From: Massilia sp. 9096
Lineage (GTDB): Bacteria; Pseudomonadota; Gammaproteobacteria; Burkholderiales; Burkholderiaceae_D
Reading direction: 5' to 3'
Assembly: GCF_000745265.1 (NCBI RefSeq)
Contig: NZ_JQNN01000001.1
Location: 4,712,001 to 4,776,000, forward strand
DNA length: 64,000 bases
The position numbers were made by a program, and so were the translations under genes. Position 1 is the first letter of the stretch. Each line of letters starts with the position of its first letter. The notes below the pieces were generated by a model. It saw nothing but the letters and a program-made list of their open reading frames with translations. It made no database searches and was not told where the DNA came from. Shown here one piece after another: positions 45,247 to 54,645 of the stretch.

Positions 45247-46335
45247 TCAGTGGTTGAGTGTGTGGCGCAGCTCGTCCGCCGACAGGTCGCCCAGGCCGAG
45301 GCTGGACAGCGTGCGCGCCTCGATGGCGAAGTCGCGGTCGAGCAGGCCGCCGGCCAGCACGATCAGCGCATCGGCGACCGGGGTCGGCACCTCGACCGTG
45401 CGCCCGATCGAGGACAGCAGCGCCAGCCCCATCGGCACGTCCTCGGTGACGAAGCGCGAGTCGATGCTGCCTGGGCCCTTCGGCCCGCCCTCGCGCGCGT
45501 AGCGGCGGAACACGGCGATGCCGCTCTGGCTCAGGTCTTCCTCGTTGCGGAAGCGGCATTCGTCGAAGTAGGGCGAGGGAATGCCGCCGGTGGCCGCGAT
45601 CACCGCGTTCTTCTCGCGGTCGAGCCGGTCGAGCAGGCGCAGCACCGAGGGCGTGAAGGCTTCGCGGTACATCCAGAATTCGCCCTGCGCATACTCGATG
45701 CGGCTGGCCGAGAGCAGCGTGCCGATGGTGTGCACGATCAGGTTCGGATTGTGCAGCGCCGATTCGACGATGTTGCTGCGCGTGGCGACATAGGTCGGGA
45801 ACAGGCGCGCCGCGCGCGCCAGCCCTTCCTCGGCGCGCCCGCGCGGCACGAAGGCCAGCGCGTTGCGCACGTTCTTGAACAGGACGTCGACCACGCCCGG
45901 CTGGGCCAGGCGCGCATCGTAAGGCAGGCTCTCGCCTTCGGCCAGCAGGAAGCCGGCCGCGCGCTGCCAGCGCTGGAAGTGGCAGGAGCCCATGTAGCCG
46001 GGCGCCAGCAGCACCAGTTCGCGCCCGTCCAGGCGTGGGCCGATCAATGCGGCCACCTGCGGGTGGTACTGGGTCTGGGTGGTGACGATGACGGCGTCCG
46101 GCGCCATCTCGAAGGCTTCGTCGGCGTCGCGCGTGGCGAACGCCAGGCGGGCGGTGCGCGGCAGGGCGTCGCGCGGACCGCGCAGCGTGATCGCGCGGGT
46201 TGCGCTTACCTTGTCGAAATTTTCGTCGTGCAGGGCGTGCGATGTCTTCAACAACCCGACCCGATGCCCATCGAGGGCCAGGATCGCCCCCAGCGCACAA
46301 CCGGCGTTACCAACGCCGACCATAAGTACGTTCAT
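45247..46335 (-). CDS. NAD/NADP octopine/nopaline dehydrogenase family protein
   Basis: 362 residues. Rossmann start [20 protein letters not shown] (GxGNAG motif), [20 protein letters not shown], then the opine dehydrogenase C-terminal domain ([34 protein letters not shown]) with a candidate catalytic His in [10 protein letters not shown]. Such enzymes condense an alpha-keto acid with an amino group and reduce the imine, making opines or opine-type metallophores. No nicotianamine synthase lies nearby, so a metallophore role is not supported. GGAGCACAAGG precedes the start. First gene of a pair with the PaaK-like enzyme. Confidence 0.83.
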   Translation of the reverse strand: MNVLMVGVGNAGCALGAILALDGHRVGLLKTSHALHDENFDKVSATRAITLRGPRDALPRTARLAFATRDADEAFEMAPDAVIVTTQTQYHPQVAALIGPRLDGRELVLLAPGYMGSCHFQRWQRAAGFLLAEGESLPYDARLAQPGVVDVLFKNVRNALAFVPRGRAEEGLARAARLFPTYVATRSNIVESALHNPNLIVHTIGTLLSASRIEYAQGEFWMYREAFTPSVLRLLDRLDREKNAVIAATGGIPSPYFDECRFRNEEDLSQSGIAVFRRYAREGGPKGPGSIDSRFVTEDVPMGLALLSSIGRTVEVPTPVADALIVLAGGLLDRDFAIEARTLSSLGLGDLSADELRHTLNH

Positions 46336-46473
46336 CCTTGTGCTCCGTCAGAAAGTCTGATGACGAAGCTTGACGATGCCAGTAGCTCAATCAGCTGGGT
46401 TGCGATAGCTCAGTTATGCGTGGCGGATAACGGGGAACTTGCTGGGGCCGTGCCGGCAGAACAGGTATCGGCA

Positions 46474-47241
46474 TCAGCCCAGGTGGTCGCGCATCCATTC
46501 CTTCAGACCATTGACCCAGGTCTTGGCCGGCAGGTTGTAGCGCCGCTTGATCTCGGCGGCGCGCTCGTACAGCACGGCGAAATCGATTTGCGGCGCCTCC
46601 TTGAACGCGATCACGACGATATTCGCGTCGTGCACCTCGGGCAGCCAGACCACGGCATCGAAGGCCTGCTCCATCGCCTGCAGGTTCTTGTCGTAGTTGA
46701 TGAAGTCGCCGAACACGTTGGCGGTCATGATGCCGCCCGGCGCCAGGCAGTCGGCGCAGGCCTGGTAGAACTCGGGCGTGTCGAGCACCGGGCCGCGCGC
46801 TTGTTCGTCATATAAATCGACCTGCAGCACGTCGAGCGTGCCGTGGCGGCGCGCATCCATCACGAAGTCGAGCGCGTCCATCTCGCGCACGTCCAGCCGC
46901 GCATCGTTGGGCGGCAGGCCGAAATAGTCGTGGCAGATCGCGATCACGTTCGGGTTCAGCTCGGCGACCTCGACCCGTGCCTCGGGAAAACGCTGCCAGC
47001 AGAACTTGGTCAGCGCGGCGCTGCCCAGCCCGAGCTGGGCGATGCGGCGCGGCCGTTCGACGAACAGCATCCACATCATCATCATCTGCACGTATTCGAG
47101 TTCGATCGCGTCCGGACGGGCCAGACGCATCGCGCCCTGCACCCAGGAGGTGCCCAGGTGCAGCGAGCGCACGCCTTCGAATTCGGTGATGGTGGCCGGC
47201 GGGTGGCCGGGCTGGGAGAAGCGGGGGTCGGGACTAGGCAT
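46474..47241 (-). CDS. Spermidine synthase-like methyltransferase-fold protein
   Basis: 255 residues. RIAQLGLGSAALTKFCWQRF is the nucleotide-binding glycine motif, AELNPNVIAICHDYFGL binds the propylamine donor in true enzymes, and LDVLQVDLYDEQARGPVLDT replaces the catalytic DSTDP-type segment. Lacks the N-terminal beta domain of complete spermidine synthases; such short homologues often have unknown function. It follows the kinase gene by 21 bases and may be the last gene of the sigma-54 controlled exporter operon. Confidence 0.8.
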   Translation of the reverse strand: MPSPDPRFSQPGHPPATITEFEGVRSLHLGTSWVQGAMRLARPDAIELEYVQMMMMWMLFVERPRRIAQLGLGSAALTKFCWQRFPEARVEVAELNPNVIAICHDYFGLPPNDARLDVREMDALDFVMDARRHGTLDVLQVDLYDEQARGPVLDTPEFYQACADCLAPGGIMTANVFGDFINYDKNLQAMEQAFDAVVWLPEVHDANIVVIAFKEAPQIDFAVLYERAAEIKRRYNLPAKTWVNGLKEWMRDHLG

Positions 47242-47262
47242 GCAGATATCTTACCCGACCGC

Positions 47263-48624
47263 TTAGCCGACCGGCAGGATCATCGTCACCGCCAGCCCGC
47301 CGCCCTCGCGGTTGGCCAGCAGGATGCGCCCGCCGTGCGCCTCGGCGATCTCGCGCGCGAGCGCGAGGCCCAGGCCGGTGCCGCTGCGCTTGGTCGAATA
47401 GAACGGTACCAGCGCATTGGTCAGCACGGCGTCGTTCATGCCGGCGCCGCGGTCGAGCACGTCGATGCGCACCACCTCGTGCGCCCCGTCCCGGTTTGGA
47501 TCATTGATGCGGCGGATCTGCAGCTCGACCTGGGTCGGATGCGAGCCGGATTCGTGGGCGTTCTTGAGCAGGTTGATGAGGGCCTGCTCCATCTGCACGC
47601 GGTCGATCCGGGCCGGTTCCTCGGGCAGCGCGCCGACCAGGCGGAACGCCACGTGCGCGGCCAGGCCGGCCACGAAGTCGCGCCAGGGGATGGTGTCGAT
47701 GCGCGGCGTCGGCAGCTTGGCGAAGCGCGCATAGCCGAGGATGAAGCTTTCCAGGTGGCGCGTGCGCTCGCCGATGGTGTCCAGGATCTCCGGCAGGCGC
47801 TCGACCTGGCCGCGCCGCACCAGCGCCGCGCCGGAGTGGGCGAGCGAGGCCAGCGGGGCCAGCGAATTGTTCAACTCGTGGCTGATCACGCGGATCACCT
47901 TTTTCCAGGTCTGCACCTCCTGGCGCCGCAGCTCGACCGTGAGCTGGCGCAGCAGCAGCAGTTCGTGGCGCCGCCCGTTCAGGCTGAAGTCGCGCCGCGC
48001 CAGGTGGTACACCTCCTCGTCCTCGCCTTCGCCGGCGGTGAACAGGCCGTCGCCGCCGCGCGCCAGCGCCTCGACCAGCGCCGGCGTCGCCTGGGCCAGC
48101 ACCTCATCCAGCGCATGGCCTTCGAGCTTGCGGCCTTCGAACAGCAGCTGGCGCGCGGCCAGGTTGGCGTAGACGATGCTGCGCTGGGCGCCGGCTTGCC
48201 CGCTCACCAGCAGCATCGCCACCGGCGTGTTCTGCACCATGGTGTCGAGCAGCAGCTCGCGCTGGACCAGGTCGAGGCGCTGCGCACGCAGCACGTCGCC
48301 GAGCGCGTTGTGGGCCTGGACCAGGTCGGACAGCTCGTCGTTCTGGGCCCAGTGCAGGCCGAACGAAAAATCGCCGTCGCGGTAGCTCGTCACGGTACCT
48401 TCCAGCGCCCGGAACAGCGACAGGATCGGCTGGATTTGCGAGCGGATCGTGATCAGCGCGATCGGCACCACGCACAGCAGGCAGATCGCCAGCACCGCCA
48501 GCGGCCGGCCGGGCATCAGGTGGTCAAGCGCCAGCGCGACCAGGATCCCGACCGCCAGCAGCGTGCCGACCAGCGCCGACCAGCGCGTGACCAGCGAAAG
48601 CCGAAAGCCGCGCGTGGTTTTCAT
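47263..48624 (-). CDS. Sensor histidine kinase of sigma-54 two-component system (NtrY-like)
   Basis: 453 residues. Two membrane helices near the start (WSALVGTLLAVGILVALALD; PLAVLAICLLCVVPIALITI), HAMP-like and PAS segments (ALEGTVTSYRDGDFSFGLHW; LLLDTMVQNTPVAMLLVSGQ), phospho-acceptor His in VISHELNNSLAPLASLAHSG, and ATPase motifs (INLLKNAHESG, DRGAGMN, GTGLGLALAREIAE). The HELNNSLAP pattern is that of NtrY-type kinases working with sigma-54 activators. Twelve bases downstream of the activator gene. Almost no periplasmic domain, so it may sense within the membrane. Confidence 0.9.
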   Translation of the reverse strand: MKTTRGFRLSLVTRWSALVGTLLAVGILVALALDHLMPGRPLAVLAICLLCVVPIALITIRSQIQPILSLFRALEGTVTSYRDGDFSFGLHWAQNDELSDLVQAHNALGDVLRAQRLDLVQRELLLDTMVQNTPVAMLLVSGQAGAQRSIVYANLAARQLLFEGRKLEGHALDEVLAQATPALVEALARGGDGLFTAGEGEDEEVYHLARRDFSLNGRRHELLLLRQLTVELRRQEVQTWKKVIRVISHELNNSLAPLASLAHSGAALVRRGQVERLPEILDTIGERTRHLESFILGYARFAKLPTPRIDTIPWRDFVAGLAAHVAFRLVGALPEEPARIDRVQMEQALINLLKNAHESGSHPTQVELQIRRINDPNRDGAHEVVRIDVLDRGAGMNDAVLTNALVPFYSTKRSGTGLGLALAREIAEAHGGRILLANREGGGLAVTMILPVG

Positions 48625-48636
48625 GCCGTCACGCCG

Positions 48637-49980
48637 TCAGCCCGCGCGCGCGATGCCGAGGCGCTCCATGCGGCGATATAGCGCCTGACGCGACAGCCCG
48701 AGCTCGCCGGCTGCCTGGGCGATCACGCCGCCCGCGCGCGCGAGCGCCTGCACGATGGCGTCGCGGTCCGGTTCGGCCTCCTGCGCGCCGCCGGTGGGCG
48801 CCACCGGCAGGCCGAGGTCGGCCGGCTTGATGACCTCGCCCTGGGCCAGCAGGTTGGCGCGCGCCATCACGTTTTTCAGTTCGCGCACGTTGCCGGGCCA
48901 GGCGTGCGCCTGCAGCGCGGCCTCGGCGCTCGGCTGCAGGGACTTGCCGGGCGCCAGGAAGCCGCGCGCCAGCGGCAGGATGTCGCCCGGACGCGCGGCC
49001 AGCGCCGGCAGCTTCAGTTCGATCAGGTTGAGACGGTAGTACAAGTCTTCGCGGAAGGTTCCGGCGCGGATCATCGCCTGCAAATCCGCATTGGTGGCGC
49101 TGATCACGCGCACCTTCACCTGCCGCTCGCGGTTCGAGCCGAGCCGCTCGAAGCGTCCGGTCTCGAGCACGCGCAGCAGTTTCATCTGCCCGGCCAGCGG
49201 CAGGTTGCCGATCTCGTCCAAAAACAGCGTGCCGCCGTCGGCCGCCTCGAACTTGCCCTCGCGCGCCTTGGAAGCGCCGGTGTAGGCGCCGGCGTCCGCG
49301 CCGAACAGCTCGGCCTCGATCAGCTCGGCGGGCAGGGCACCGCAGTTGAGCACGACGAAGGGGCCCTCGCGCACGCTGGAGTTGGCCTGGATGATCTCGG
49401 CGATGCGCTCCTTACCGGTGCCGTTCGGACCGGTGATCAGGACCGGCACGTCGGCGCGCGAGACCTGGCAGGCCAGGCTCAGCACGCGCTCGGTGGCCGG
49501 GTCGGCCCAGACCAGGCCGCGCAGGTCGTACTGCCGTTCCAGTTCGTTGCGGGCGCGGCGTTCGCGCTGCAGCCGCTGGGTCAGGGCGCGATTGGCCTGG
49601 CAAAGTTCGATCAGGTTGGTGACGGTCGCCAGCAGGCGGTCGTCGTTCCAGGGCTTGGGCAGGTAGTCGGCGGCGCCGGCCTTGACCAGGTCGACCGCCG
49701 CGTCGAGGTGGGTCCAGGCCGTCAGCAGGATCACCGGCAGGTCGGGATGGCGCTTGCGGATCTCCTTGAACAGCGCCACGCCTTCCTCGCCGGACGTCGT
49801 GTCGGCGCTGAAGTTCATGTCCTGGATCACCAGGTCCACCGGCTCGCGTGCGAGGACGTCCAGGCCCTCCTCCGGCGAGGCGGCGCGCAGCGCGCCGATG
49901 TCGTGCAGGGAAAACAGCACGTCGAGCGCCATGCCGACGGCGGCGTTGTCATCGATGATCAGAACGGTAGGCATGGCCAT
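48637..49980 (-). CDS. Sigma-54 dependent response regulator (NtrC family)
   Basis: 447 residues. Receiver domain with VLIIDDN and phospho-Asp in LVIQDMNFSA, AAA+ domain with Walker A ITGPNGTGKE, the sigma-54 contact loop GAYTGA (common variant of GAFTGA), Walker B GGTLFLDEIGNL and the arginine-rich RLNLIELKLPAL; a C-terminal Fis-type helix-turn-helix (AQAAGELGLSRQALYRRMER). ATG at 49980 or 49974. It lies in the same operon as the exporter genes and is preceded by them, so it is probably autoregulated through the promoter at 54587. Candidate binding boxes are at 54646-54699 and 28063-28128. Confidence 0.95.
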   Translation of the reverse strand: MAMPTVLIIDDNAAVGMALDVLFSLHDIGALRAASPEEGLDVLAREPVDLVIQDMNFSADTTSGEEGVALFKEIRKRHPDLPVILLTAWTHLDAAVDLVKAGAADYLPKPWNDDRLLATVTNLIELCQANRALTQRLQRERRARNELERQYDLRGLVWADPATERVLSLACQVSRADVPVLITGPNGTGKERIAEIIQANSSVREGPFVVLNCGALPAELIEAELFGADAGAYTGASKAREGKFEAADGGTLFLDEIGNLPLAGQMKLLRVLETGRFERLGSNRERQVKVRVISATNADLQAMIRAGTFREDLYYRLNLIELKLPALAARPGDILPLARGFLAPGKSLQPSAEAALQAHAWPGNVRELKNVMARANLLAQGEVIKPADLGLPVAPTGGAQEAEPDRDAIVQALARAGGVIAQAAGELGLSRQALYRRMERLGIARAG

Positions 49981-49994
49981 CAGGATAACACTGC

Positions 49995-51224
49995 TCAGAC
50001 GCTGCGGGTTGCAGTCGCCGGCGAGATGCTGGCCGCTTTCCAGGCCGGACCGTAGGCCGCCAGCACACCGAGCAGCCAGAAGCCGAGCGCCCCGAACACG
50101 AGGTAGCCGGCCGGCAGGCGCGCCATCTCGAGCTGGCTCACCAGCAGCTGGTTCAGCGCCAGGCCGAGCGCCACGCCGCCGAACACGCCGGCGCTGGTGA
50201 TCATGAAATTCTCGAGCAGGAAGTAGCGCAGGATGTCGACGCGGCGCGCCCCCAGCGCGCGGCGCACGCCGATCTGCTTGCGGCGCTGCGTGACCCACAG
50301 GCTGGCCATGCCGACGATGCCGCAGCAGGTGATCAGCAGCAGCAGGGCGCTGACCGCCATCAGTGTCCATTGCAGGGCGACGTCGTTGCGGTAGCGGCGC
50401 CGGCGGTCGCCTTCGACGGTGTCGGCCTTGACGATCAGCGGCAGGGCCGAGGACTTGCGCAGCGCCGCTTCGGCTTCCTTCATCACGCGGTCGCGCTGGC
50501 CCGGCTCGGTGCGGATCGCGAACATCGCCTTGCCGGAGCCGAACTGGCGCTGCGGATAGATGACGCCCTGCCAGTCGTCGTTGCTGGTTTGGGCATGCGC
50601 GCTGATCAGGCGCTCGACGACGCCGACCACACGGCTGCCGGCGCCGGGTTTGCTGGTGACGTACAGCGTCTTGCCGATCGCTGACTGCCCCGGCCACAGC
50701 TTGTCCGCCAGCGCCCGGGTGACGATGATGGCCTGCGGCCTCACCTCTTCGATGCTGTCGTTGATTTCCGCGACCTCGCCGGGCAGGAAGTCGCGGCCGT
50801 CGACCAGCTGCAGGCCGAAGGTCTTGACCAGCGAATCGCCGGATACGTACACGGAAGCGACCGTGCTGGTCTTTTCCTGGCGCGGGTCCAGCTTCACGCT
50901 GGTGACCCAGCCGCTCTGCGACATCGGCATCTGGCTGACCTGCGCGACCGAGGCCACGCCGCCGACGGCGCGCAGTAGGTCGGCTTGGCGCTTGATGTCG
51001 GCGAGCTGCTTTTCCGGCGTCTCGTCGCCGAGCGTGCGCACCGACAGGTAGAAGGTCGAGGCTTCGTCGGACAGCCCGGACGGGCGGGTCACCACGCCGC
51101 GCCGCTCGCTGACGATGTGGACGGCATTGGCCAGGATGGCCAGGCTCATGGCGACTTGCAGGGCCACCAGGATCGGACCGGTCTTGTTGCGCAGCAGCGC
51201 GGACAGGATGGGACGGAATTCCAT
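49995..51224 (-). CDS. FtsX-type ABC permease, second of pair
   Basis: 409 residues. One N-terminal helix (GPILVALQVAMSLAILANAV), a MacB-type periplasmic domain (about 50-275) and three C-terminal helices (WTLMAVSALLLLITCCGIVG; MITSAGVFGGVALGLALNQL; YLVFGALGFWLLGVLAAYG) with RRKQIGVRRALGARRVDILR, the coupling segment of MacB/FtsX permeases. Works with the ATPase and the other permease as a heterodimeric exporter or mechanotransmission pump. Ten bases after the first permease gene, fourteen before the activator gene. Confidence 0.9.
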   Translation of the reverse strand: MEFRPILSALLRNKTGPILVALQVAMSLAILANAVHIVSERRGVVTRPSGLSDEASTFYLSVRTLGDETPEKQLADIKRQADLLRAVGGVASVAQVSQMPMSQSGWVTSVKLDPRQEKTSTVASVYVSGDSLVKTFGLQLVDGRDFLPGEVAEINDSIEEVRPQAIIVTRALADKLWPGQSAIGKTLYVTSKPGAGSRVVGVVERLISAHAQTSNDDWQGVIYPQRQFGSGKAMFAIRTEPGQRDRVMKEAEAALRKSSALPLIVKADTVEGDRRRRYRNDVALQWTLMAVSALLLLITCCGIVGMASLWVTQRRKQIGVRRALGARRVDILRYFLLENFMITSAGVFGGVALGLALNQLLVSQLEMARLPAGYLVFGALGFWLLGVLAAYGPAWKAASISPATATRSV

Positions 51225-51234
51225 TGCGTTCTCC

Positions 51235-52545
51235 TTACTGGGATTTGAGCTGGATGGCGGGCGTGACCTGGCAGGCGCGCCAGGTCGGCAGCAAGCCGGC
51301 CAGGACCGCCGCGCCCACGGCCAGCACGAAGGTCAGGCCCAGCATTTTGACGTCCATGGTGGCGACGCCCGCCATCTCCTTGTTGTTCAGGCGCAGCAGG
51401 GCCAGGGTGCCGAAGGCAAGCAGCAGTCCGAGCCCGCCGCCGACCAGTCCGACCACGCCGGTCTCGATCAGGAACTGGCGGAAGATCTCGGCGCGCGAGG
51501 CGCCCAATGCGCGGCGCACGCCGATCTCGGAGGCGCGCGCCGAGAACTTGGCGAGCAGCAGGCCGACCGTGTTCACCAGGCACAGCAGCAGGAAGCCGAA
51601 CGCCAGCCAGGCCTGCAGCTTGCTGTCCTTCGGGACCACCTTGCCGTATTCCAGCCATTCACGGACGTTGTACAGCATGTTCGGCGCGTGGCGCTTCAGG
51701 CGGCCCAGCTTGCGCTGTTCGTCCGCGTAGCTGTCGAGCCAGGATTGCAAGTCGCCGCGTGCACCCGCCGATTCCGTCTCGACCCAGGCGGTGATCCAGG
51801 TGCATTCCGAGGCCAGGAAGGCGGCGAAGCCGGGATCGGTCGTGCCCGAGCAGCTGATGCCGCCGTTGATGCCGGCCTCGTGGCGAACCGCGCTGGCCAG
51901 CGGGATAAAGAACTCCTCGCTGTTGCCGAAGCGTGGCCCGCCCGAGAGCTGGTAAAAGCGCGGCAGCGGCGCCCAGTCGCCGGTCACGCCGACGATGGTG
52001 TAGGGGACACCCAGCATCGTCAGGCGCTGGCCGACCGGATCGGTGTCGCCGTACAGCTTGTCGGCCAGCCGGCGGCTCAGGACCACGACGTCGGCGCCGC
52101 GCGCCTCGTCGGCCGCGCTCCAGGCCTGGCCGCGCAGGAAGGGCACGTCGAACATGGCGAAGAAGTCATGCGTGGGCGCGAGCCCGGCGGCGCTGAAAGG
52201 CTGCATGTCGCGCCTGGGCGGTTCGACCGGGACGCTCACGGCGTACAAGGCGGTACGGCGCACGCCCTGGCCGCTCTTGACGATGCTCATCGCATCCTGG
52301 TAGCTGATCTGGCGGTCCTTGTTCGGCTCCCTCGGCGTGTAGTCTTCGAGCGGACCATTGTCGATGATCGGCACGAACAGGCGCTCGCTCTTGTGCGGGA
52401 TCGGGTCGTTCGACATCATGTGCAGGATGGTCAGCGTCGACATGCTGGCCGCGACGCCGACCGCCAGCGTGATCACCATCAGCGCGGTCAGCACCGGATT
52501 GCGGCGCAGGCTGCGCACGCCGAGCTTGAAGTAATAGCTGAACAT
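51235..52545 (-). CDS. FtsX-type ABC permease, first of pair
   Basis: 436 residues. N-terminal helix (LTALMVITLAVGVAASMSTL), periplasmic MacB-PCD domain (about 45-290), then helices LQAWLAFGFLLLCLVNTVGL, VVGLVGGGLGLLLAFGTLAL and a third near VLAVGAAVLAGLLPTW. The coupling motif RASEIGVRRALGASRAEIFR is intact. Together with the second permease it is expected to form the membrane part of a MacB-like complex that uses the HlyD-type adaptor encoded upstream. The substrate is unknown: a peptide, lipid or antibiotic are all possible. Confidence 0.9.
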   Translation of the reverse strand: MFSYYFKLGVRSLRRNPVLTALMVITLAVGVAASMSTLTILHMMSNDPIPHKSERLFVPIIDNGPLEDYTPREPNKDRQISYQDAMSIVKSGQGVRRTALYAVSVPVEPPRRDMQPFSAAGLAPTHDFFAMFDVPFLRGQAWSAADEARGADVVVLSRRLADKLYGDTDPVGQRLTMLGVPYTIVGVTGDWAPLPRFYQLSGGPRFGNSEEFFIPLASAVRHEAGINGGISCSGTTDPGFAAFLASECTWITAWVETESAGARGDLQSWLDSYADEQRKLGRLKRHAPNMLYNVREWLEYGKVVPKDSKLQAWLAFGFLLLCLVNTVGLLLAKFSARASEIGVRRALGASRAEIFRQFLIETGVVGLVGGGLGLLLAFGTLALLRLNNKEMAGVATMDVKMLGLTFVLAVGAAVLAGLLPTWRACQVTPAIQLKSQ

Positions 52546-52554
52546 GGCGATTCC

Positions 52555-53262
52555 TTATGCGGTGGCGGCGCTGTCGACCAGCGTCGGGGTCTTGCGCACC
52601 AGGTCCGACACCTGACCGTCGACGATGTGCACGTTGCGGCTGGTGCGCACCGCCAGCTCGGGGTCGTGGGTCACCATCAGGATGGTCGTGCCGGCGGCGT
52701 TGATCTCTTCCAGCAGATCCATCACGCCGCGCGCCATCTGCGTGTCGAGGTTACCGGTCGGCTCGTCGGCCAGCAGCAGCTTGGGCGAGCCCGCGAGCGC
52801 GCGCGCGATGGCCACGCGCTGCTGCTGGCCGCCGGACAGCTCGGCCGGATAGTGCTTCATGCGCGACGCCAGGCCGACCTTGGCCAGCGCGTCCTCGATG
52901 CGCTTCTTGCGTTCGGCGGCATTGAAGCCGCGGTAGCGCAGCGGGACGTCGACGTTGTCGAACAAATTCAGGTCCGGGATCAGGTTGAAACCCTGGAAGA
53001 TGAAACCGAGCTTTTCGTTGCGCAGCTTCGAGCGTGCGTTGTCGTCCAGGCCCTTGACGTTGACGCCGTCGAGCACGTACTCGCCCGCGCTGAATTCCTC
53101 GAGCAGGCCGGCGATGTTGAGGAAGCTGGTCTTGCCCGAGCCGGACGGGCCGGTCACGGTGACGAATTCGCCTTCCCTGACGTCGATCTCGAAGCCGCGC
53201 AGCGCGTGCGTCTCGATCATGTGGGTGCGATAAACTTTAGACAGATTGGTCATGCGCAGCAT
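52555..53262 (-). CDS. MacB/LolD-type ABC transporter ATP-binding protein
   Basis: 235 residues. Walker A GPSGSGKTS, Q loop FIFQGFNLI, signature LSGGQQQRVAIARAL, Walker B KLLLADEPTGNLD and switch His in MVTHDPELA. The DEPTGNLD string and length are characteristic of the MacB/LolD/FtsE class that drives FtsX-type permeases. Ten bases before the first permease gene, 22 bases after the adaptor gene. Confidence 0.95.
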   Translation of the reverse strand: MLRMTNLSKVYRTHMIETHALRGFEIDVREGEFVTVTGPSGSGKTSFLNIAGLLEEFSAGEYVLDGVNVKGLDDNARSKLRNEKLGFIFQGFNLIPDLNLFDNVDVPLRYRGFNAAERKKRIEDALAKVGLASRMKHYPAELSGGQQQRVAIARALAGSPKLLLADEPTGNLDTQMARGVMDLLEEINAAGTTILMVTHDPELAVRTSRNVHIVDGQVSDLVRKTPTLVDSAATA

Positions 53263-53284
53263 GGTCTTGTCCTTTCAGGTTCGG

Positions 53285-54553
53285 TTATTGGTTGATCGAG
53301 ACGTTTTTTGCGTTGTTGAAGGCGTCGGTGCCGGCGACGACCACCTTGTCGCCTTGCTTCAGGCCGGACAGGATTTCGACCGCCGAGATGCTGGTCGCGC
53401 CCATCTGGATCGGCGTGCGGGTGGCGATGCCGCCGCGCACCACGTAGGCGTAGCGTCCGCCCTCGCTTTCGACGAAGGGACCGCGCGCCACCATCAGCAC
53501 GTTCGGCTTCTCTTCGATCAGCAGGCGCGCCGTCACGCGCTGGCTCTGGCGCAGTCCCTTGGGCTGCTCGCCATCGAAGCGCACGCGCGCCAGCACCATG
53601 TTCTTGACCACTTCCGGCGACAGCGCCGACAGCGTGCCGGTCGCGCTGCCCGAGGGCAGGGTGACTTCGGCGTGCATGCCGATGCCGAGATCGTTCACGT
53701 AGGTCTCCGGCACTTCGATCTCGACTTCGAGCTTGGACAAATCGACCAGCGTCATCAGCGGCGCGTTGGCGGCGACCACCATACGGTTCTGCACGTTGAG
53801 CGTGCCGATGAAGCCGTCGACCGGCGCGCGCACGGTCAGTTCGTCGACGCGGCGCTGCGCCTCTTCCATCGACAGGCGCGCGCGTTCCAGTTCGTTGGCC
53901 TTGGTCTTGATCGACAGCGCGACGTCGTCGCCTTCGAGCGTGGCCGCTTCGGCCGCGTGCCTGGCGCGGATCTGCGCCGACTGCACCGCGTCCTTGGCCT
54001 TCTGGAAGTCGATCTTGGCGATGATGCCGAGCTCGCCCACGCTCTGGTAGCGCTCCAGCGTGCGCTGGGCCGACAGGCGGTCGATCTCGGCGGTGTCGGC
54101 GTCCTTCTGCGCCAGCAGCTTCTGCTTGCGCGCCAGGATCTTCTGGCGCTCGACCTCGGCCTTCAATTGTTCGTAGTTCGAGACTTCCTTCTTCAATGCG
54201 TCGGACAGGTCCGGGGACTCCAGCACGGCCAGCACCTGGTCTTTCTTGACGGTGTCGCCGGCCGCGACCTTCAGGTTGACGGTGGCCGGCGCCTTGGCGT
54301 ACAGCGTCGGGCTGACCGCGGCGACGACGCGGCCGTTGACCGAGGCGTCGCGCACCAGCGTGCCGCGCGTGACCTCGGCGATGCGCAGGCGCGAGCCGCT
54401 GACCGACGCCTCGCTGCTGCGCCAGGTCGACAGCAGCGCCACGAACAGCACGGCGATGCCGGCCGCGCCGCCGATCCACAGGGTGCGGCGTTTCAGCTTG
54501 TGGCCGGCGCGCGGGGCGATGACGGCGTCTTGGTGGGAAGTGTCGCGGATCAT
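53285..54553 (-). CDS. HlyD/MacA-type periplasmic adaptor
   Basis: 422 residues. One N-terminal membrane helix (TLWIGGAAGIAVLFVALLST), biotinyl-lipoyl halves (LYAKAPATVNLKVAAGDTVK and VRAPVDGFIGTLNVQNRMVV) flanking a long coiled coil (about 110-215, rich in Glu, Lys, Gln), then beta-barrel and membrane-proximal domains. Bridges the inner-membrane transporter and an outer-membrane channel, which is not encoded here. GAGAAG six bases upstream fixes the start. It is the first gene behind a sigma-54 promoter whose start point would be about 22 bases before the ATG. Confidence 0.92.
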   Translation of the reverse strand: MIRDTSHQDAVIAPRAGHKLKRRTLWIGGAAGIAVLFVALLSTWRSSEASVSGSRLRIAEVTRGTLVRDASVNGRVVAAVSPTLYAKAPATVNLKVAAGDTVKKDQVLAVLESPDLSDALKKEVSNYEQLKAEVERQKILARKQKLLAQKDADTAEIDRLSAQRTLERYQSVGELGIIAKIDFQKAKDAVQSAQIRARHAAEAATLEGDDVALSIKTKANELERARLSMEEAQRRVDELTVRAPVDGFIGTLNVQNRMVVAANAPLMTLVDLSKLEVEIEVPETYVNDLGIGMHAEVTLPSGSATGTLSALSPEVVKNMVLARVRFDGEQPKGLRQSQRVTARLLIEEKPNVLMVARGPFVESEGGRYAYVVRGGIATRTPIQMGATSISAVEILSGLKQGDKVVVAGTDAFNNAKNVSINQ

Positions 54554-54586
54554 GATGGCTTCTCGTGTTTGGACACCCGAGTATTT

Positions 54587-54601
54587 GCACGAAGCGTGCC
54601 A
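54587..54601 (-). promoter_or_regulatory. Sigma-54 (-24/-12) promoter of the exporter/two-component operon
   Basis: On the minus strand TGGCACGCTTCGTGC followed by A has a perfect seven-base -24 element and the invariant GG-N10-GC spacing, with one deviation (G for T) in the -12 element. A start near 54575 gives a short leader that still contains the ribosome site of the adaptor gene. Confidence 0.8.
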
Positions 54602-54645
54602 CCGCCTAAGTCGTTGATTGCATTGAAAACCCTTGCTGCATAGGG

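Noticed and set aside
45247..46335. Opine metallophore (staphylopine-type) biosynthesis
   Set aside because: The octopine-dehydrogenase-like gene lacks the companion nicotianamine synthase and metal transport genes.
46843..48681. Plus-strand frame opposite the spermidine-synthase-like and kinase genes
   Set aside because: Gln/His/Arg-rich antisense product; the minus-strand genes have complete family motifs.
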